From the NCBI GenBank assembly GCA_002381945.1, contig DFXY01000031.1, positions 65,734 through 124,535 on the forward strand: a stretch of 58,802 bases of DNA. Reading direction: 5' to 3'. This DNA is from Bacteriovoracaceae bacterium UBA4096. GTDB lineage: Bacteria > Bdellovibrionota > Bacteriovoracia > Bacteriovoracales > Bacteriovoracaceae. Made by a program: the position numbers and the translations under genes. Shown in pieces: positions 18,839-26,887 of this stretch (position 1 is the first letter of the stretch; each line of letters opens with the position of its first letter). The notes under the pieces were generated by a model that worked only from the letters and a program-made list of their open reading frames with translations, did not search any database and was not told the origin of the DNA.

Positions 18839-20178
18839 AAACTTTATTTTTAATCTTTAGTATTGTTTACTGCATGAGTGCTTTCGGGGCGGATGATCCT
18901 TCACAGCTTTTGAAAAAATATATCACTTATTATGACACTGAATATGAAGGCTATTTAAAATCAAAGTACCAGCTAAGTGTTTCAGAATACTACTGGAAAA
19001 AAGTTAAGGACGTTAAAGCATTTGGCGTGGCCATAGTACGTAAGTCTGATGAGATCCTTGGAAAATCACGAAATCTCAGAGACAGGTTCAACAAGCTTAA
19101 ATTTGGAGATAAGGAGACTGTAGAAAGACTAAGTCTAATGAGGGCCTTATACTTCGATTTAAAGCATCAAAAGAATACTATTGATCAGTATGCTGATTCC
19201 CTTAATTACACGCGTTCCAGTGTTCATCTGACATGTAATGAAACTCATATTAATGAAATGACATCAAAGCTTGACCCTGAACTAATGTACACTATCCCAC
19301 AATACGTTTTTGATCCAACTGGAGCACCTAAGCTTGATATTAATTATTACTTTTCTCTCTCATATAATTACGGTAGCGGCTTTGATGCTGCCGGTGGGAC
19401 AGAAGGCACAATGTCAGATGAGCAAGGTATGTTAGTTTACGGTGGGGCGGCTCTGGTTACCGCTGCTTTTATGGCCTGTGGTGTGGAGGATCCGGTAACA
19501 CTTTCTGCCGTTTTTGCAGGTACGGCCGCAGTTCTTAAAGGTGCAGTTGATCTCTATACAGGTCTGGTTGGCTCCAGTGAATATGTGAAGAAGATGAAGG
19601 AACTCGAGAGGGAATACGGAAATCTCAATAAACTAATTATTCAAAAGCACAAAAATGTCTCAGATATCAGGTCTAAAATTATTTCATCAAGATGTGATGA
19701 AACTATCGGCACTCCAAAAGATGCTGATATAGAAATGCTTCCTGTTTATCTTGAATCAGTCATGAGAAGCATTCAGCTTAAGCACAAAGAGATAAGCGAA
19801 CTTCATGACATTGTTACTACGGACCTGAAAAATGAAGAGAGATCTCTGTTAGATAAGGTTGTTTCAAGTAAGGAATTCTTTTCAAAACACACGAAGAGAG
19901 TTGGTGAGATGTATGCCAAAGAAATGAATAAATTGTTTGCTTATGAACTCCAACTCGACAATGCATCTCTTATTTATTTTCTAAATTCACCGGCGATTAC
20001 ATATGCCCAATACCAGAATTCGAGGACGGAATCAGAAAAAATGAATAACTTGGGGAACCTTTGGACTAACTTGATTGAGGGTGAAGCAAAATTCAATAGT
20101 GAGTCAGCTCCTCAGAGCATCAATTGGAATTCAATGAAAGAATCACTTGAAAACTCTTTGTTCATGGAGGGATTATGA
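18835..20178 (+). CDS. Exported helical protein of the toxin operon
   Basis: A 447-residue product starting at a TTG that overlaps the previous TGA, with AGGAG 12 bases upstream. It has a signal peptide (about 1-19, ending AFGA), long charged helices (about 25-120 and 240-420, coiled-coil character) and a small-residue stretch (about 200-245) with Ala/Gly-rich possible membrane helices (YGGAALVTAAFMACGV...). Such an arrangement, helices around a hydrophobic hairpin, is seen in pore-forming toxins and membrane-spanning secretion parts. That is only an analogy; no family is recognised. Confidence 0.55.
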   Translation: MKTLFLIFSIVYCMSAFGADDPSQLLKKYITYYDTEYEGYLKSKYQLSVSEYYWKKVKDVKAFGVAIVRKSDEILGKSRNLRDRFNKLKFGDKETVERLSLMRALYFDLKHQKNTIDQYADSLNYTRSSVHLTCNETHINEMTSKLDPELMYTIPQYVFDPTGAPKLDINYYFSLSYNYGSGFDAAGGTEGTMSDEQGMLVYGGAALVTAAFMACGVEDPVTLSAVFAGTAAVLKGAVDLYTGLVGSSEYVKKMKELEREYGNLNKLIIQKHKNVSDIRSKIISSRCDETIGTPKDADIEMLPVYLESVMRSIQLKHKEISELHDIVTTDLKNEERSLLDKVVSSKEFFSKHTKRVGEMYAKEMNKLFAYELQLDNASLIYFLNSPAITYAQYQNSRTESEKMNNLGNLWTNLIEGEAKFNSESAPQSINWNSMKESLENSLFMEGL

Positions 20179-21071
20179 TTGGTTTTCTCATCCCATTGAT
20201 GATCGCCGTTAGCATGAATATTCAAGCACAGGATACTGGTAACGGACGTATTAGCTATGTGGTAAAACCTGATTATTTATCGGTGTCACTTGCATCTCAA
20301 TACATTTATCGTGGTCTTCCATTAGCGCAGGAACAAATGGAGGCCGAGATTGTATCTGAAAGCATATCCAATATTGGTGAACTCTTTAAGTCTAAGTCTG
20401 TCGAGTACTCTGAGCAGGAAAATACTACTTTAAAGCTTATCCATGACGAATTAAAAGTCCAAAAAGGGTCAGAGTCTTCTGTTCCTGTGAATCAGGATCC
20501 TATAATGTTCAAGCTCGATATTGAAAGGTATCGTTTGTGTCTTAATGAGTCTTCCCCTGAATTCTTTAAAGCATTTTCTGTCAGCAAGTTAGACATGCAA
20601 GGTATTGAAAAAGAAGAACTACTCCAGAATCTAAATCTAAAACTTAATGAAGATCGGGCAATCTCGGGCAAGAGTAGTCTTGAAGGTCATCTTTGTGGGA
20701 AATATCTTGGAAAGTGGAGCTTCAAGGAATTACCTCCGGTTTTGCTTTATAAATATTTAACTGTGATGAATAAGCTGAATCTTACTGAACAGAAGAAAGT
20801 GCTGGCATCTATGATCTCTATTTTTCATCCTGAAAGCCAACTTAATGATAAAATGGTTTTCCTTAAAATCAGCGAACATCAGCTGGCCAAGATTCATTTT
20901 TACCGTCTTTCAGCTTTTGACATTAATGATATGAGAGTTTCTTATTTTAAACTCCTGGAAGAGTTTGTTCAGGTAAAAAATGACCAATCTGTCAGGATCA
21001 CTCAGATTCCTGTTAATAATTGGGAGGAAATAGAGCTTTCATATAACCAGGTGCTGGAGCAATTGAAATGA
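20175..21071 (+). CDS. Exported protein of unknown function in the toxin operon
   Basis: 298 residues with a signal peptide (about 1-18, ending IQA). The rest is mostly helical with Glu/Lys-rich segments; two Cys (about residues 118 and 170) could pair. The ATG overlaps the previous stop as ATGA, and its own stop overlaps the toxin start in the same way, so the three proteins are made in fixed ratio. No recognised domain. Confidence 0.55.
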   Translation: MIGFLIPLMIAVSMNIQAQDTGNGRISYVVKPDYLSVSLASQYIYRGLPLAQEQMEAEIVSESISNIGELFKSKSVEYSEQENTTLKLIHDELKVQKGSESSVPVNQDPIMFKLDIERYRLCLNESSPEFFKAFSVSKLDMQGIEKEELLQNLNLKLNEDRAISGKSSLEGHLCGKYLGKWSFKELPPVLLYKYLTVMNKLNLTEQKKVLASMISIFHPESQLNDKMVFLKISEHQLAKIHFYRLSAFDINDMRVSYFKLLEEFVQVKNDQSVRITQIPVNNWEEIELSYNQVLEQLK

Positions 21072-23146
21072 AAAACTTTCTTGTATTGCTGCTTCTGACA
21101 ATTTGGGGACAGCTGCCAGCAATGGCAGAAGAGATCGTTCGGTGCGAATATGTTGGGGGAGCTCCATGTCAGTGCCAGTATAAGAAAAGAATAGTTGTCG
21201 ATGATGATGGTCCACATCACGGGCATACTCGCACAGTTTTTGTGATGAAAAGCTGTCCTGATGATATAGCTGCGAGATTAGCAAAAGACTACTGGGGTTC
21301 ATCAATGAATCCTGAAGATTATTATAATAATCCCCGGAATGATCCATCAGTTGAATGGCCAAGAAACGATTTCAACTCTTCTCCTTTTGCAGAACCGCTT
21401 GCCAGAGGATTGTCGTGGCTTTTTGGAAAGCATGAAGAAGGCCAGATTCAGCAATATCTCGATCAGTTGCGAAACTGGGCGCCTATCGATCCAAGAATGG
21501 CAAAAGATGTTGAGAAATTCAGGAACGCCCATACTAATGCGGAAGGCGAGATGTCCCGAGGTGATAAGGAAACTTATGAGTTCATGAAAGAACTCCTGAA
21601 GCTAAGCCAGGACATGGAAAGTGAAACAAACATTCCGGCCAGAGAAAGACCCACTCCAATTCCCGAAAATCTGAGCGGTGAGAAAATCAGGAATGAGTAC
21701 CGTGATCTGTATAAAAACGCGCAAGAGAATAGACCTCTTGAACTGAACAAAAAACTCAATTCAATTCTCAATCGTCTTAGTTGGATGAGTCCTGACGAAA
21801 GAGCATTCCACAGGACGGAGCTGGCCAGAACATTCCTTAATGATGACATGACATTTAAATCTCTTCCTTATGTTGAGAATCCGGGGTTAAAACTTGAATC
21901 TAATTCTAAGACTATTACCGGAATCAATACAAGACTTCGCATAAATGGTTTGATGGCCGCCGAATCAGAAGCAATGCATAAGCTTCATTCCTACTGTGAT
22001 GCGAATCCTTGTGAAAATATTGGTGAATCTCTTAACAAGACAAAGAGATCAGTTAAGCAAATCTATAAGAACATTGAATTGCTGGATAAAGTTAAAGGTA
22101 CTCTTGTTGACAGTGATGAATTTGAAAGAGAGGCCGCAGATCTTGTTAATGACTTTAATGACAGACTCGGCAGAGTTTCTACGGATCAAGAGTTAAATCA
22201 ACTCCTGTCCGAAACAAAGCCTAGATTAGATACTGTCCAGAACAAGAGGATCAATGTTAAACGTGATTTGCTTGATTCATGGGGAGGCGATTCTAAGCTT
22301 TCTGAACCAGCAGTTAATTTGCTTTCAAATACGTCGACTAAGTTAATTGAATATGCACAGACTTTGAACGATGAGAGCACTAAAGATTATTATCGTGATA
22401 TGGCCGAAGGGGCACTGGATCTGGCGCTCGATTTCACTCCAGTGGTGAGTACTGTTAAAGATCTGTATGAAATGATCAGTGGTACAAGCCTTATAGGCAA
22501 TACCGAACTTTCAGTTGCAGACCGGGCAATCAGAGGTGTTTCAATTGCCGTGGACGTTGCGACACTTGGCCTGGGTGGAAAAATAAGTAAAGTTCTACTT
22601 ACCAAAGGATCTGATCAATTCATCAGTTTCCTAAAATCGACTGCAGATAGCTCGATACCAGTAAATCAGATCAACGATATTATCAATGCACAAAAAAACT
22701 TACTCTCAAATGCAGATGAAATTATTGTTCACAATCCAATTTTGCAATCTCCATTAAAAGATGTACGAATTGGTAACGTCGCTGTAGATAGCACTTTTAG
22801 GAGTGGAACTTATTTGGGATATAAAAATAAAGGGCCGATGAAGCTTTTTAGAGTTCATAGTGCACCTGATAATTTCGGGCATGTTAGCTCATACTGGAGT
22901 AGAAATAAACCTTCTGGACCAACCCAAGCAATGATTGATGTCGCCCTCGATGCATCATGGGGTAACAAAGCAAGCAAGTGGATAGAGATAGAGATTCCAT
23001 CTGGTATGCAGATTTATGAGGGCATTGCTTCACCAATATCAAGGTCAGGTACCAATATGAGTGAATTTGTTGGAGGCGGAAATCAGATATATTTACCATT
23101 TGAAATTTCTGAAGATTGGATAAAAAATCGAGGAAAGTTTTTTTAA
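21068..23146 (+). CDS. Sec-exported polymorphic toxin with pre-toxin TG domain
   Basis: This 692-residue protein has a signal peptide (about 1-20, ending AMA), a Cys-containing N-terminal part (CEYVGGAPCQCQY) and a long helical stalk (about 120-440). A segment at about 444-505, containing LDFTPVVSTVKDLYEMISG and SVADRAIRG, matches the pre-toxin TG module of polymorphic toxins. The C-terminal about 115 residues form a compact alpha/beta domain with LFRVHSAP, SSYWSRNKPSG, WIEIEIPSGMQIYEG and FVGGGNQIYLP. The layout recalls ADP-ribosyltransferase-type toxin tips (R...S...E/Q-rich end), but this assignment is tentative. The next gene, 12 bases on, is a small soluble protein suitable as immunity factor. 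Confidence 0.72.
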   Translation: MKNFLVLLLLTIWGQLPAMAEEIVRCEYVGGAPCQCQYKKRIVVDDDGPHHGHTRTVFVMKSCPDDIAARLAKDYWGSSMNPEDYYNNPRNDPSVEWPRNDFNSSPFAEPLARGLSWLFGKHEEGQIQQYLDQLRNWAPIDPRMAKDVEKFRNAHTNAEGEMSRGDKETYEFMKELLKLSQDMESETNIPARERPTPIPENLSGEKIRNEYRDLYKNAQENRPLELNKKLNSILNRLSWMSPDERAFHRTELARTFLNDDMTFKSLPYVENPGLKLESNSKTITGINTRLRINGLMAAESEAMHKLHSYCDANPCENIGESLNKTKRSVKQIYKNIELLDKVKGTLVDSDEFEREAADLVNDFNDRLGRVSTDQELNQLLSETKPRLDTVQNKRINVKRDLLDSWGGDSKLSEPAVNLLSNTSTKLIEYAQTLNDESTKDYYRDMAEGALDLALDFTPVVSTVKDLYEMISGTSLIGNTELSVADRAIRGVSIAVDVATLGLGGKISKVLLTKGSDQFISFLKSTADSSIPVNQINDIINAQKNLLSNADEIIVHNPILQSPLKDVRIGNVAVDSTFRSGTYLGYKNKGPMKLFRVHSAPDNFGHVSSYWSRNKPSGPTQAMIDVALDASWGNKASKWIEIEIPSGMQIYEGIASPISRSGTNMSEFVGGGNQIYLPFEISEDWIKNRGKFF

Positions 23147-23158
23147 GAAGGAACAGAT

Positions 23159-23521
23159 ATGTTAGCTCCGGTTGATATTAATGAATTTGTGATGGATCTT
23201 GCAACTCTTACCAGTCATACAGACTTTATGTATAAATATAGATTTGCACATCCCTTGCCAGAAGAACGAGAAGTTTTAGAAATCCTGAAGATCAATAAGT
23301 TATTAGAAAAGTTGATAGATGAGCCTAAAACAGCAGCTGATTATTCAGAGAAATTTGTTCTACTTTTCAGGAAAGGTAGAAAGTTTGAATTGGCAACAAA
23401 TTACCAAGGGCGTTTTTTTATTAATGAAAAAGAATACAATACTCTCGATGAAGCGTGTTTAGAACTAATTCGAAGAGTCATTCAATCAATTCGTGCGAGT
23501 CGACAAGTTCATGGGGTTTAA
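23159..23521 (+). CDS. Probable immunity protein for the 21068-23146 toxin
   Basis: A 120-residue cytosolic protein without signal peptide, directly behind the toxin gene and preceded by AAGGAAC. It is the only one of the six genes in this operon without an export signal, which fits protection against a toxin that reaches the cytoplasm. Helical at both ends with a short beta section (FELATNYQGRFFINEKEY). No family recognised; the role is inferred from position, size and the usual toxin-immunity order. Confidence 0.6.
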   Translation: MLAPVDINEFVMDLATLTSHTDFMYKYRFAHPLPEEREVLEILKINKLLEKLIDEPKTAADYSEKFVLLFRKGRKFELATNYQGRFFINEKEYNTLDEACLELIRRVIQSIRASRQVHGV

Positions 23522-23625
23522 CCCCCCTTTTTTAGCTCTCTATGATTTAAAAAAAATATCTTGTTCACAATTAAGGGAGAAGAATCAATCATCGAATCGA
23601 AGGGATGAGAGTACACCTAATAAAA

Positions 23626-23658
23626 AAAGCCTCTGAAGAATTAACTTTAGAGGCTTTT
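23626..23658 (+). terminator. Intrinsic terminator of the toxin operon
   Basis: AAAGCCTCT and AGAGGCTTT form a 9-bp stem about 100 bases after the immunity gene. TTTTGT follows on the plus strand, and on the minus strand the stem is followed by TTTATTAG. The remaining bases up to 23781 carry no gene that I can support. Confidence 0.75.
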
Positions 23659-23781
23659 GTATTTGGAGGATTCTTTAGGAATCCAAGTATATGAATAAGT
23701 TAGATGCGTTTCTTAGCATCACTTAGCATAGATAAAAAAGTAAACCTGATTGAACGACGAATTTGTAGAGAAGAAAAAAGA

Positions 23782-24114
23782 CTATGCCCGTGGACGGTAT
23801 TCTGAAGCAATTTTTGTCAACTCAGTGGTGTTCGCTAAATCATCTTCAGTCGTTTCACTTACCTTAAATGCTGCCTCGTTTACAGTTAAGGCATTATAAA
23901 TGAAGTGAAAATCTGAAAGACTATCTTTAGTGATAAGGTCGATTAGATGCTCTGTTAAAAAATCAATTCTTGAAGAAAGATTCATTCCTTTAAAGAAATT
24001 TGAAATTACAACAATACGGATATTGCCCTCAGATTCAAAAGAAACTTCGATATTCTTTTCTGGAATAGTTGTAAGGGCTTCTTCAATTAATCCACATAAT
24101 TGTTTTCTATCCAC
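23782..24114 (-). CDS. BolA-like small protein paired with HEPN protein
   Basis: 110 residues. The core, NIRIVVISNFFKGMNLSSRI followed by a helix and NALTVNEAAF, has the order of a BolA/type-II-KH-like fold: strand, F-x-G loop, R, helix, strand, T-x-x-E. That is a visual match, not a profile result. It overlaps the end of the HEPN gene upstream by 28 bases, so the two are translationally coupled. Coupled small pairs with a HEPN protein are often toxin-antitoxin or RNA-targeting modules, which makes this the likely antidote or partner. Confidence 0.5.
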   Translation of the reverse strand: MDRKQLCGLIEEALTTIPEKNIEVSFESEGNIRIVVISNFFKGMNLSSRIDFLTEHLIDLITKDSLSDFHFIYNALTVNEAAFKVSETTEDDLANTTELTKIASEYRPRA

Positions 24115-24491
24115 TTAAATACTCCTCTATACGCATCAAAGAGACTATCCATCTCTAAGGGGTCAATATTGAGATACTGATACCGCTGATCCGTGTCCCA
24201 TCTATTGTAGATTTTAAGCCACAAGGGTAGCACAGTTCTAGTGGACAATATCTTCTTATGTAAAAACTTCACACCGTTAATCTTAACCTTTGAAATTTCA
24301 AGGAGATCGTGACCTTTTTTTGAGGACGTCGGAGGAGTGCCCCCAGCCTTGTAAATTGCCGCTTTCATGATTAATTCCAGGGCAAAATGGCAGTTCTCAA
24401 TACAAGCGTTGTAGAGTTCTTCATCTATGGCCATTTCTGCTAGACGTAGTTTCTCCAGCGCAAGGAGTCTATGATTTTCAGTTTTATTCAT
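24087..24491 (-). CDS. HEPN-domain protein
   Basis: 134 residues. The N-terminal helices ENHRLLALEKLRLAEMAI and CIENCHFALELIMKAAIYKAGG followed by KKGHDLLEI are typical for HEPN proteins of the C-terminal-nucleotidyltransferase-associated group. The catalytic RX4-6H motif of HEPN ribonucleases is not clearly present, so nuclease activity is uncertain. It lies just outside the integrase end of the mobile element and overlaps the BolA-like gene. No nucleotidyltransferase partner is adjacent; the only MNT gene in the window is 19 kb away. Confidence 0.65.
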   Translation of the reverse strand: MNKTENHRLLALEKLRLAEMAIDEELYNACIENCHFALELIMKAAIYKAGGTPPTSSKKGHDLLEISKVKINGVKFLHKKILSTRTVLPLWLKIYNRWDTDQRYQYLNIDPLEMDSLFDAYRGVFKWIENNYVD

Positions 24492-24547
24492 AATTTACCA
24501 TTAGTATTAGCAAAACGACTGAGCTTTTGACAGTGTAATAGATACAA

Positions 24548-24575
24548 AAATGGTCTCCTTTTCAGGAGACCATTT
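24548..24575 (-). terminator. Bidirectional terminator after the integrase gene
   Basis: AAATGGTCTCC and GGAGACCATTT form an 11-bp perfect stem with a short loop just after the integrase stop. On the minus strand it is followed by TTG, and on the plus strand by CGTTTTATTTTTTT, so it can stop transcription from both sides. Confidence 0.75.
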
Positions 24576-24579
24576 CGTT

Positions 24580-25734
24580 TTATTTTTTTCCATTACTGAT
24601 TAAAAGCGGAACTACGTTATCCCCAAAACTAATGTCCTCTGGAACAAAGTGAAGGCAGTCCGTTGCACCCTTCGTATCCACACCAGCGAGCCGTAAGTAG
24701 ATGTCCATCGTTGCGGATTTTTTCCAGCCGCCAATCTTCATTACAACAGGTGCGGAAACTCCGTTGGCCAGCATTTGCGTGGCAAAGCAGGCCCTCAGGG
24801 CATGAAACTTAACTGGCTTAACCTTTATGGATTTGAGAAATGCCTTTATTGGCACTGCCTGATCTCCATTGTCCCAATCTTTAATTCTTGGAAGAACAAA
24901 GCCTGAATTTATGAGATTCAGATTTTGTTTTAAATCCAATATAAGATTGCGAAGACTACCATTGATAGGAACTGTTCTCCAGTATCGTCCTTTTGTTGGG
25001 CCAACAGATTTCACATTTGAATCATAAGAGCGATCAACTAAAATCAAATTCTTTTCTAAATCTATTTGATCCCATGTCAGTGCATGAAGTTCACCGCTTC
25101 TCATTCCTGTCAAAATAGCAAAGGCCCATATTGGATACCATTGATGGTCTAGTGCTTTTGCTGTTGAAAGGAACTTTCTTATTTCCTCAAGTGAAAGAAT
25201 ATCAGGAGCTTTTTCTTCACCCTTATCAATCATAAGGCCTTCAAGTGGGGAAACATTTGGCCCAATTATGTAATTGAACTCCATTCCCCATGAATACACC
25301 TTATTGATGATATTCTTGACCTTAACTTGATAAGCGCGAGACAGACCATTCTTCTCCATGAGTTGAAGAAGCGCTCGGCCATCTGCTCTTGTTATTTCTG
25401 ATGCTGGTCTATCGTTCCAAGGCTTCGTCCATTTCTGGATGATACTTAAGTAGCCTTCAGCAGATCGCTCTGTGATTCTTCCTAAGTAACCAGCGTAAAC
25501 TTCTTTTTTCCATAAATGGAGAACATCGTACCATGTTAGGCCAAGGCCATCGAACTTTTGGGCCGCTTTGGATAGCTGTCCTATTAGTCTTTTTTCTTCT
25601 CGTCTTGCTTCTGCTTCTGTCTTTATGCGGAAGATTGTTTTCTGGAATCGTTTACTTTTATTATTCAGTGATCTGATATGAATATAAACTTTCCAGAAAT
25701 CTTGTCCGTCCTCTTGATACTTCGTAATTGCCAT
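24580..25734 (-). CDS. int: Tyrosine recombinase / integrase of the mobile element
   Basis: 384 residues with an N-terminal arm domain (about 1-60), a SAM-like core-binding domain (about 65-160) and a catalytic domain (about 180-365). Visible catalytic parts are the first Arg in GMRSGELHALTWDQID (about 212), HALR (about 308-311), a Trp replacing the second His in GGWKKS, and Tyr in MDIYLRL (about 348). It is the phage/ICE integrase type that inserts the element into the chromosome. It forms the left border of the element; its ATG overlaps the excisionase stop, so both come from one mRNA. Confidence 0.88.
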   Translation of the reverse strand: MAITKYQEDGQDFWKVYIHIRSLNNKSKRFQKTIFRIKTEAEARREEKRLIGQLSKAAQKFDGLGLTWYDVLHLWKKEVYAGYLGRITERSAEGYLSIIQKWTKPWNDRPASEITRADGRALLQLMEKNGLSRAYQVKVKNIINKVYSWGMEFNYIIGPNVSPLEGLMIDKGEEKAPDILSLEEIRKFLSTAKALDHQWYPIWAFAILTGMRSGELHALTWDQIDLEKNLILVDRSYDSNVKSVGPTKGRYWRTVPINGSLRNLILDLKQNLNLINSGFVLPRIKDWDNGDQAVPIKAFLKSIKVKPVKFHALRACFATQMLANGVSAPVVMKIGGWKKSATMDIYLRLAGVDTKGATDCLHFVPEDISFGDNVVPLLISNGKK

Positions 25735-25994
25735 TATTGGCCTCCTTTAAATTGAGAAGTCTCAATCAAGTAGTCCAGCTCATCTTTTTTAAAATAAAGT
25801 CTGTTGCTGAATTTTCTGGCACGAAGTCGCTTACGTGAAACTAGAGTATGAACAGCGTTAACACTTCTACGCAAATAAACGGCAGTTTCTTTCGTCGTCA
25901 ACCATATTAAATTTTCAAAGAGTAGTGCTGGACCATGTGACCCAGCTAAACGATTATACTTATTAAATGTCTGATTGAAATTATTTTTATCCAA
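25734..25994 (-). CDS. Excisionase-like helix-turn-helix protein
   Basis: 86 residues with a MerR/Xis-type (HTH_17) DNA-binding motif: LTTKETAVYLRRSVNAVHTLVSRKRLRARKFSNRLYFKKDELDYLI. The wing and the final strand fit excisionases that steer integrases. It is directly upstream of, and coupled to, the integrase gene (overlapping stop and start), as is usual for int/xis modules. Confidence 0.8.
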   Translation of the reverse strand: MDKNNFNQTFNKYNRLAGSHGPALLFENLIWLTTKETAVYLRRSVNAVHTLVSRKRLRARKFSNRLYFKKDELDYLIETSQFKGGQ

Positions 25995-26006
25995 TGAATT
26001 TCTCCA

Positions 26007-26312
26007 TTAATTTATGAATCCAATATCTTCAGCATTTACATTGCTGTAGAGCCTAACTTCACCTGAGTTTGTTATGAATTCTCGGTTTGATATACGGCCC
26101 CGCACAAAAACATTAGCTCCTTTTTTAAGAACTTTTGCCCAGTGTTCAGAGTCTTTCTCCCACATAACAACATTGTGCCAGCGTGGTTCTTTTTGACCTT
26201 CAATTTGTTCTGCTACGGTGAAGGTGCAAAACGGGTTACATTTTTTTGTTTGTCTGAGTTCAGGATTTTTTCCTAAGCGACCGTATATAGTAATAGTTGG
26301 TTGATTATTCAT
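26007..26312 (-). CDS. ssb: Single-stranded DNA-binding protein, element-borne
   Basis: 101 residues forming one OB fold with the typical ITIYGRLGKNPELR start, WHNVVMWEKDSEHWAKVLKKGANVFVRGRI and final Asn/Asp-rich strand. It lacks the long acidic tail of host SSB, so it probably does not recruit host repair proteins. It likely coats the transferred strand after conjugation. It sits between the small AT-hook-like gene and the excisionase gene, all on the same strand. Confidence 0.82.
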   Translation of the reverse strand: MNNQPTITIYGRLGKNPELRQTKKCNPFCTFTVAEQIEGQKEPRWHNVVMWEKDSEHWAKVLKKGANVFVRGRISNREFITNSGEVRLYSNVNAEDIGFIN

Positions 26313-26326
26313 TTCGAGTCCTTTAC

Positions 26327-26695
26327 TTAATTTATTCCAAGCTTCTTAATCAAAAATTCACCGAGGGTAAGTTTTAAACCAGTCTTCTTGTTGTGTTCAT
26401 CAAGAAGACGTTGCACCTTTTCCATTTCTCCAAGGCTTAATTCTTGGAGTCTTTCGATGTCTTTATCAGTGAGCTTTGTTACTGCATAAAGACAGAGATC
26501 CTTAAAAAGGATTACACGACCGTAATCCTTTTCATTGCATTTCCTTAGAAGACCAAAAATCAAATCTAATGACTCTTTTTCATTACTTAGATCTATGAAA
26601 AATTTTGTCTGATCTTGATTAAGGTTTACTTCCTTTTTTTGATTTTTGGGCTTCCTTCCTCTTTTTTTATTTGTTGCTATCTGTATTTCACTCAT
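26327..26695 (-). CDS. Small basic protein next to candidate oriT
   Basis: 122 residues. The N-terminus KKRGRKPKNQKK is strongly basic and resembles an AT-hook (core GRKP), so DNA binding is likely. The rest is helical with KLTDKDIERLQELSLGEMEKVQRLLDEH. It directly follows the nested inverted repeat at 26.71-26.85 kb. A relaxosome accessory role, comparable to MobC or TraM, is inferred from position, size and charge; no family is recognised. Confidence 0.5.
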   Translation of the reverse strand: MSEIQIATNKKRGRKPKNQKKEVNLNQDQTKFFIDLSNEKESLDLIFGLLRKCNEKDYGRVILFKDLCLYAVTKLTDKDIERLQELSLGEMEKVQRLLDEHNKKTGLKLTLGEFLIKKLGIN

Positions 26696-26711
26696 CCCTT
26701 CCTCCCTTTAA

Positions 26712-26846
26712 TTCCCTGCCTGCTTAGTTATTACTGTTCCCTCGCACGTAGACTGTGACTCCACACACTCAATCACGTTGGGGGTGGGGAGTCACAGTCG
26801 GAGGGCGAAAAACCCGAAGGGAATCAACGATTTAGCAGGCAGGGAA
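26712..26846. other. oriT: Nested inverted repeats, candidate oriT
   Basis: Two perfect inverted repeats are nested in the 192-base gap between the Replic_Relax gene and the small basic gene. The outer one is TTCCCTGCCTGCT (26712-26724) with its complement at 26834-26846. The inner one is GACTGTGACTCC (26751-26762) with its complement at 26788-26799. The interval is more GC-rich than its surroundings. Such a structure beside a relaxation protein and an SSB gene fits an origin of transfer or of rolling-circle replication. A nic site cannot be read with confidence. Confidence 0.55.
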
Positions 26847-26887
26847 ATCTTCCAGTGTTCATCATTTAACTCTCATTTAACTCTTAG

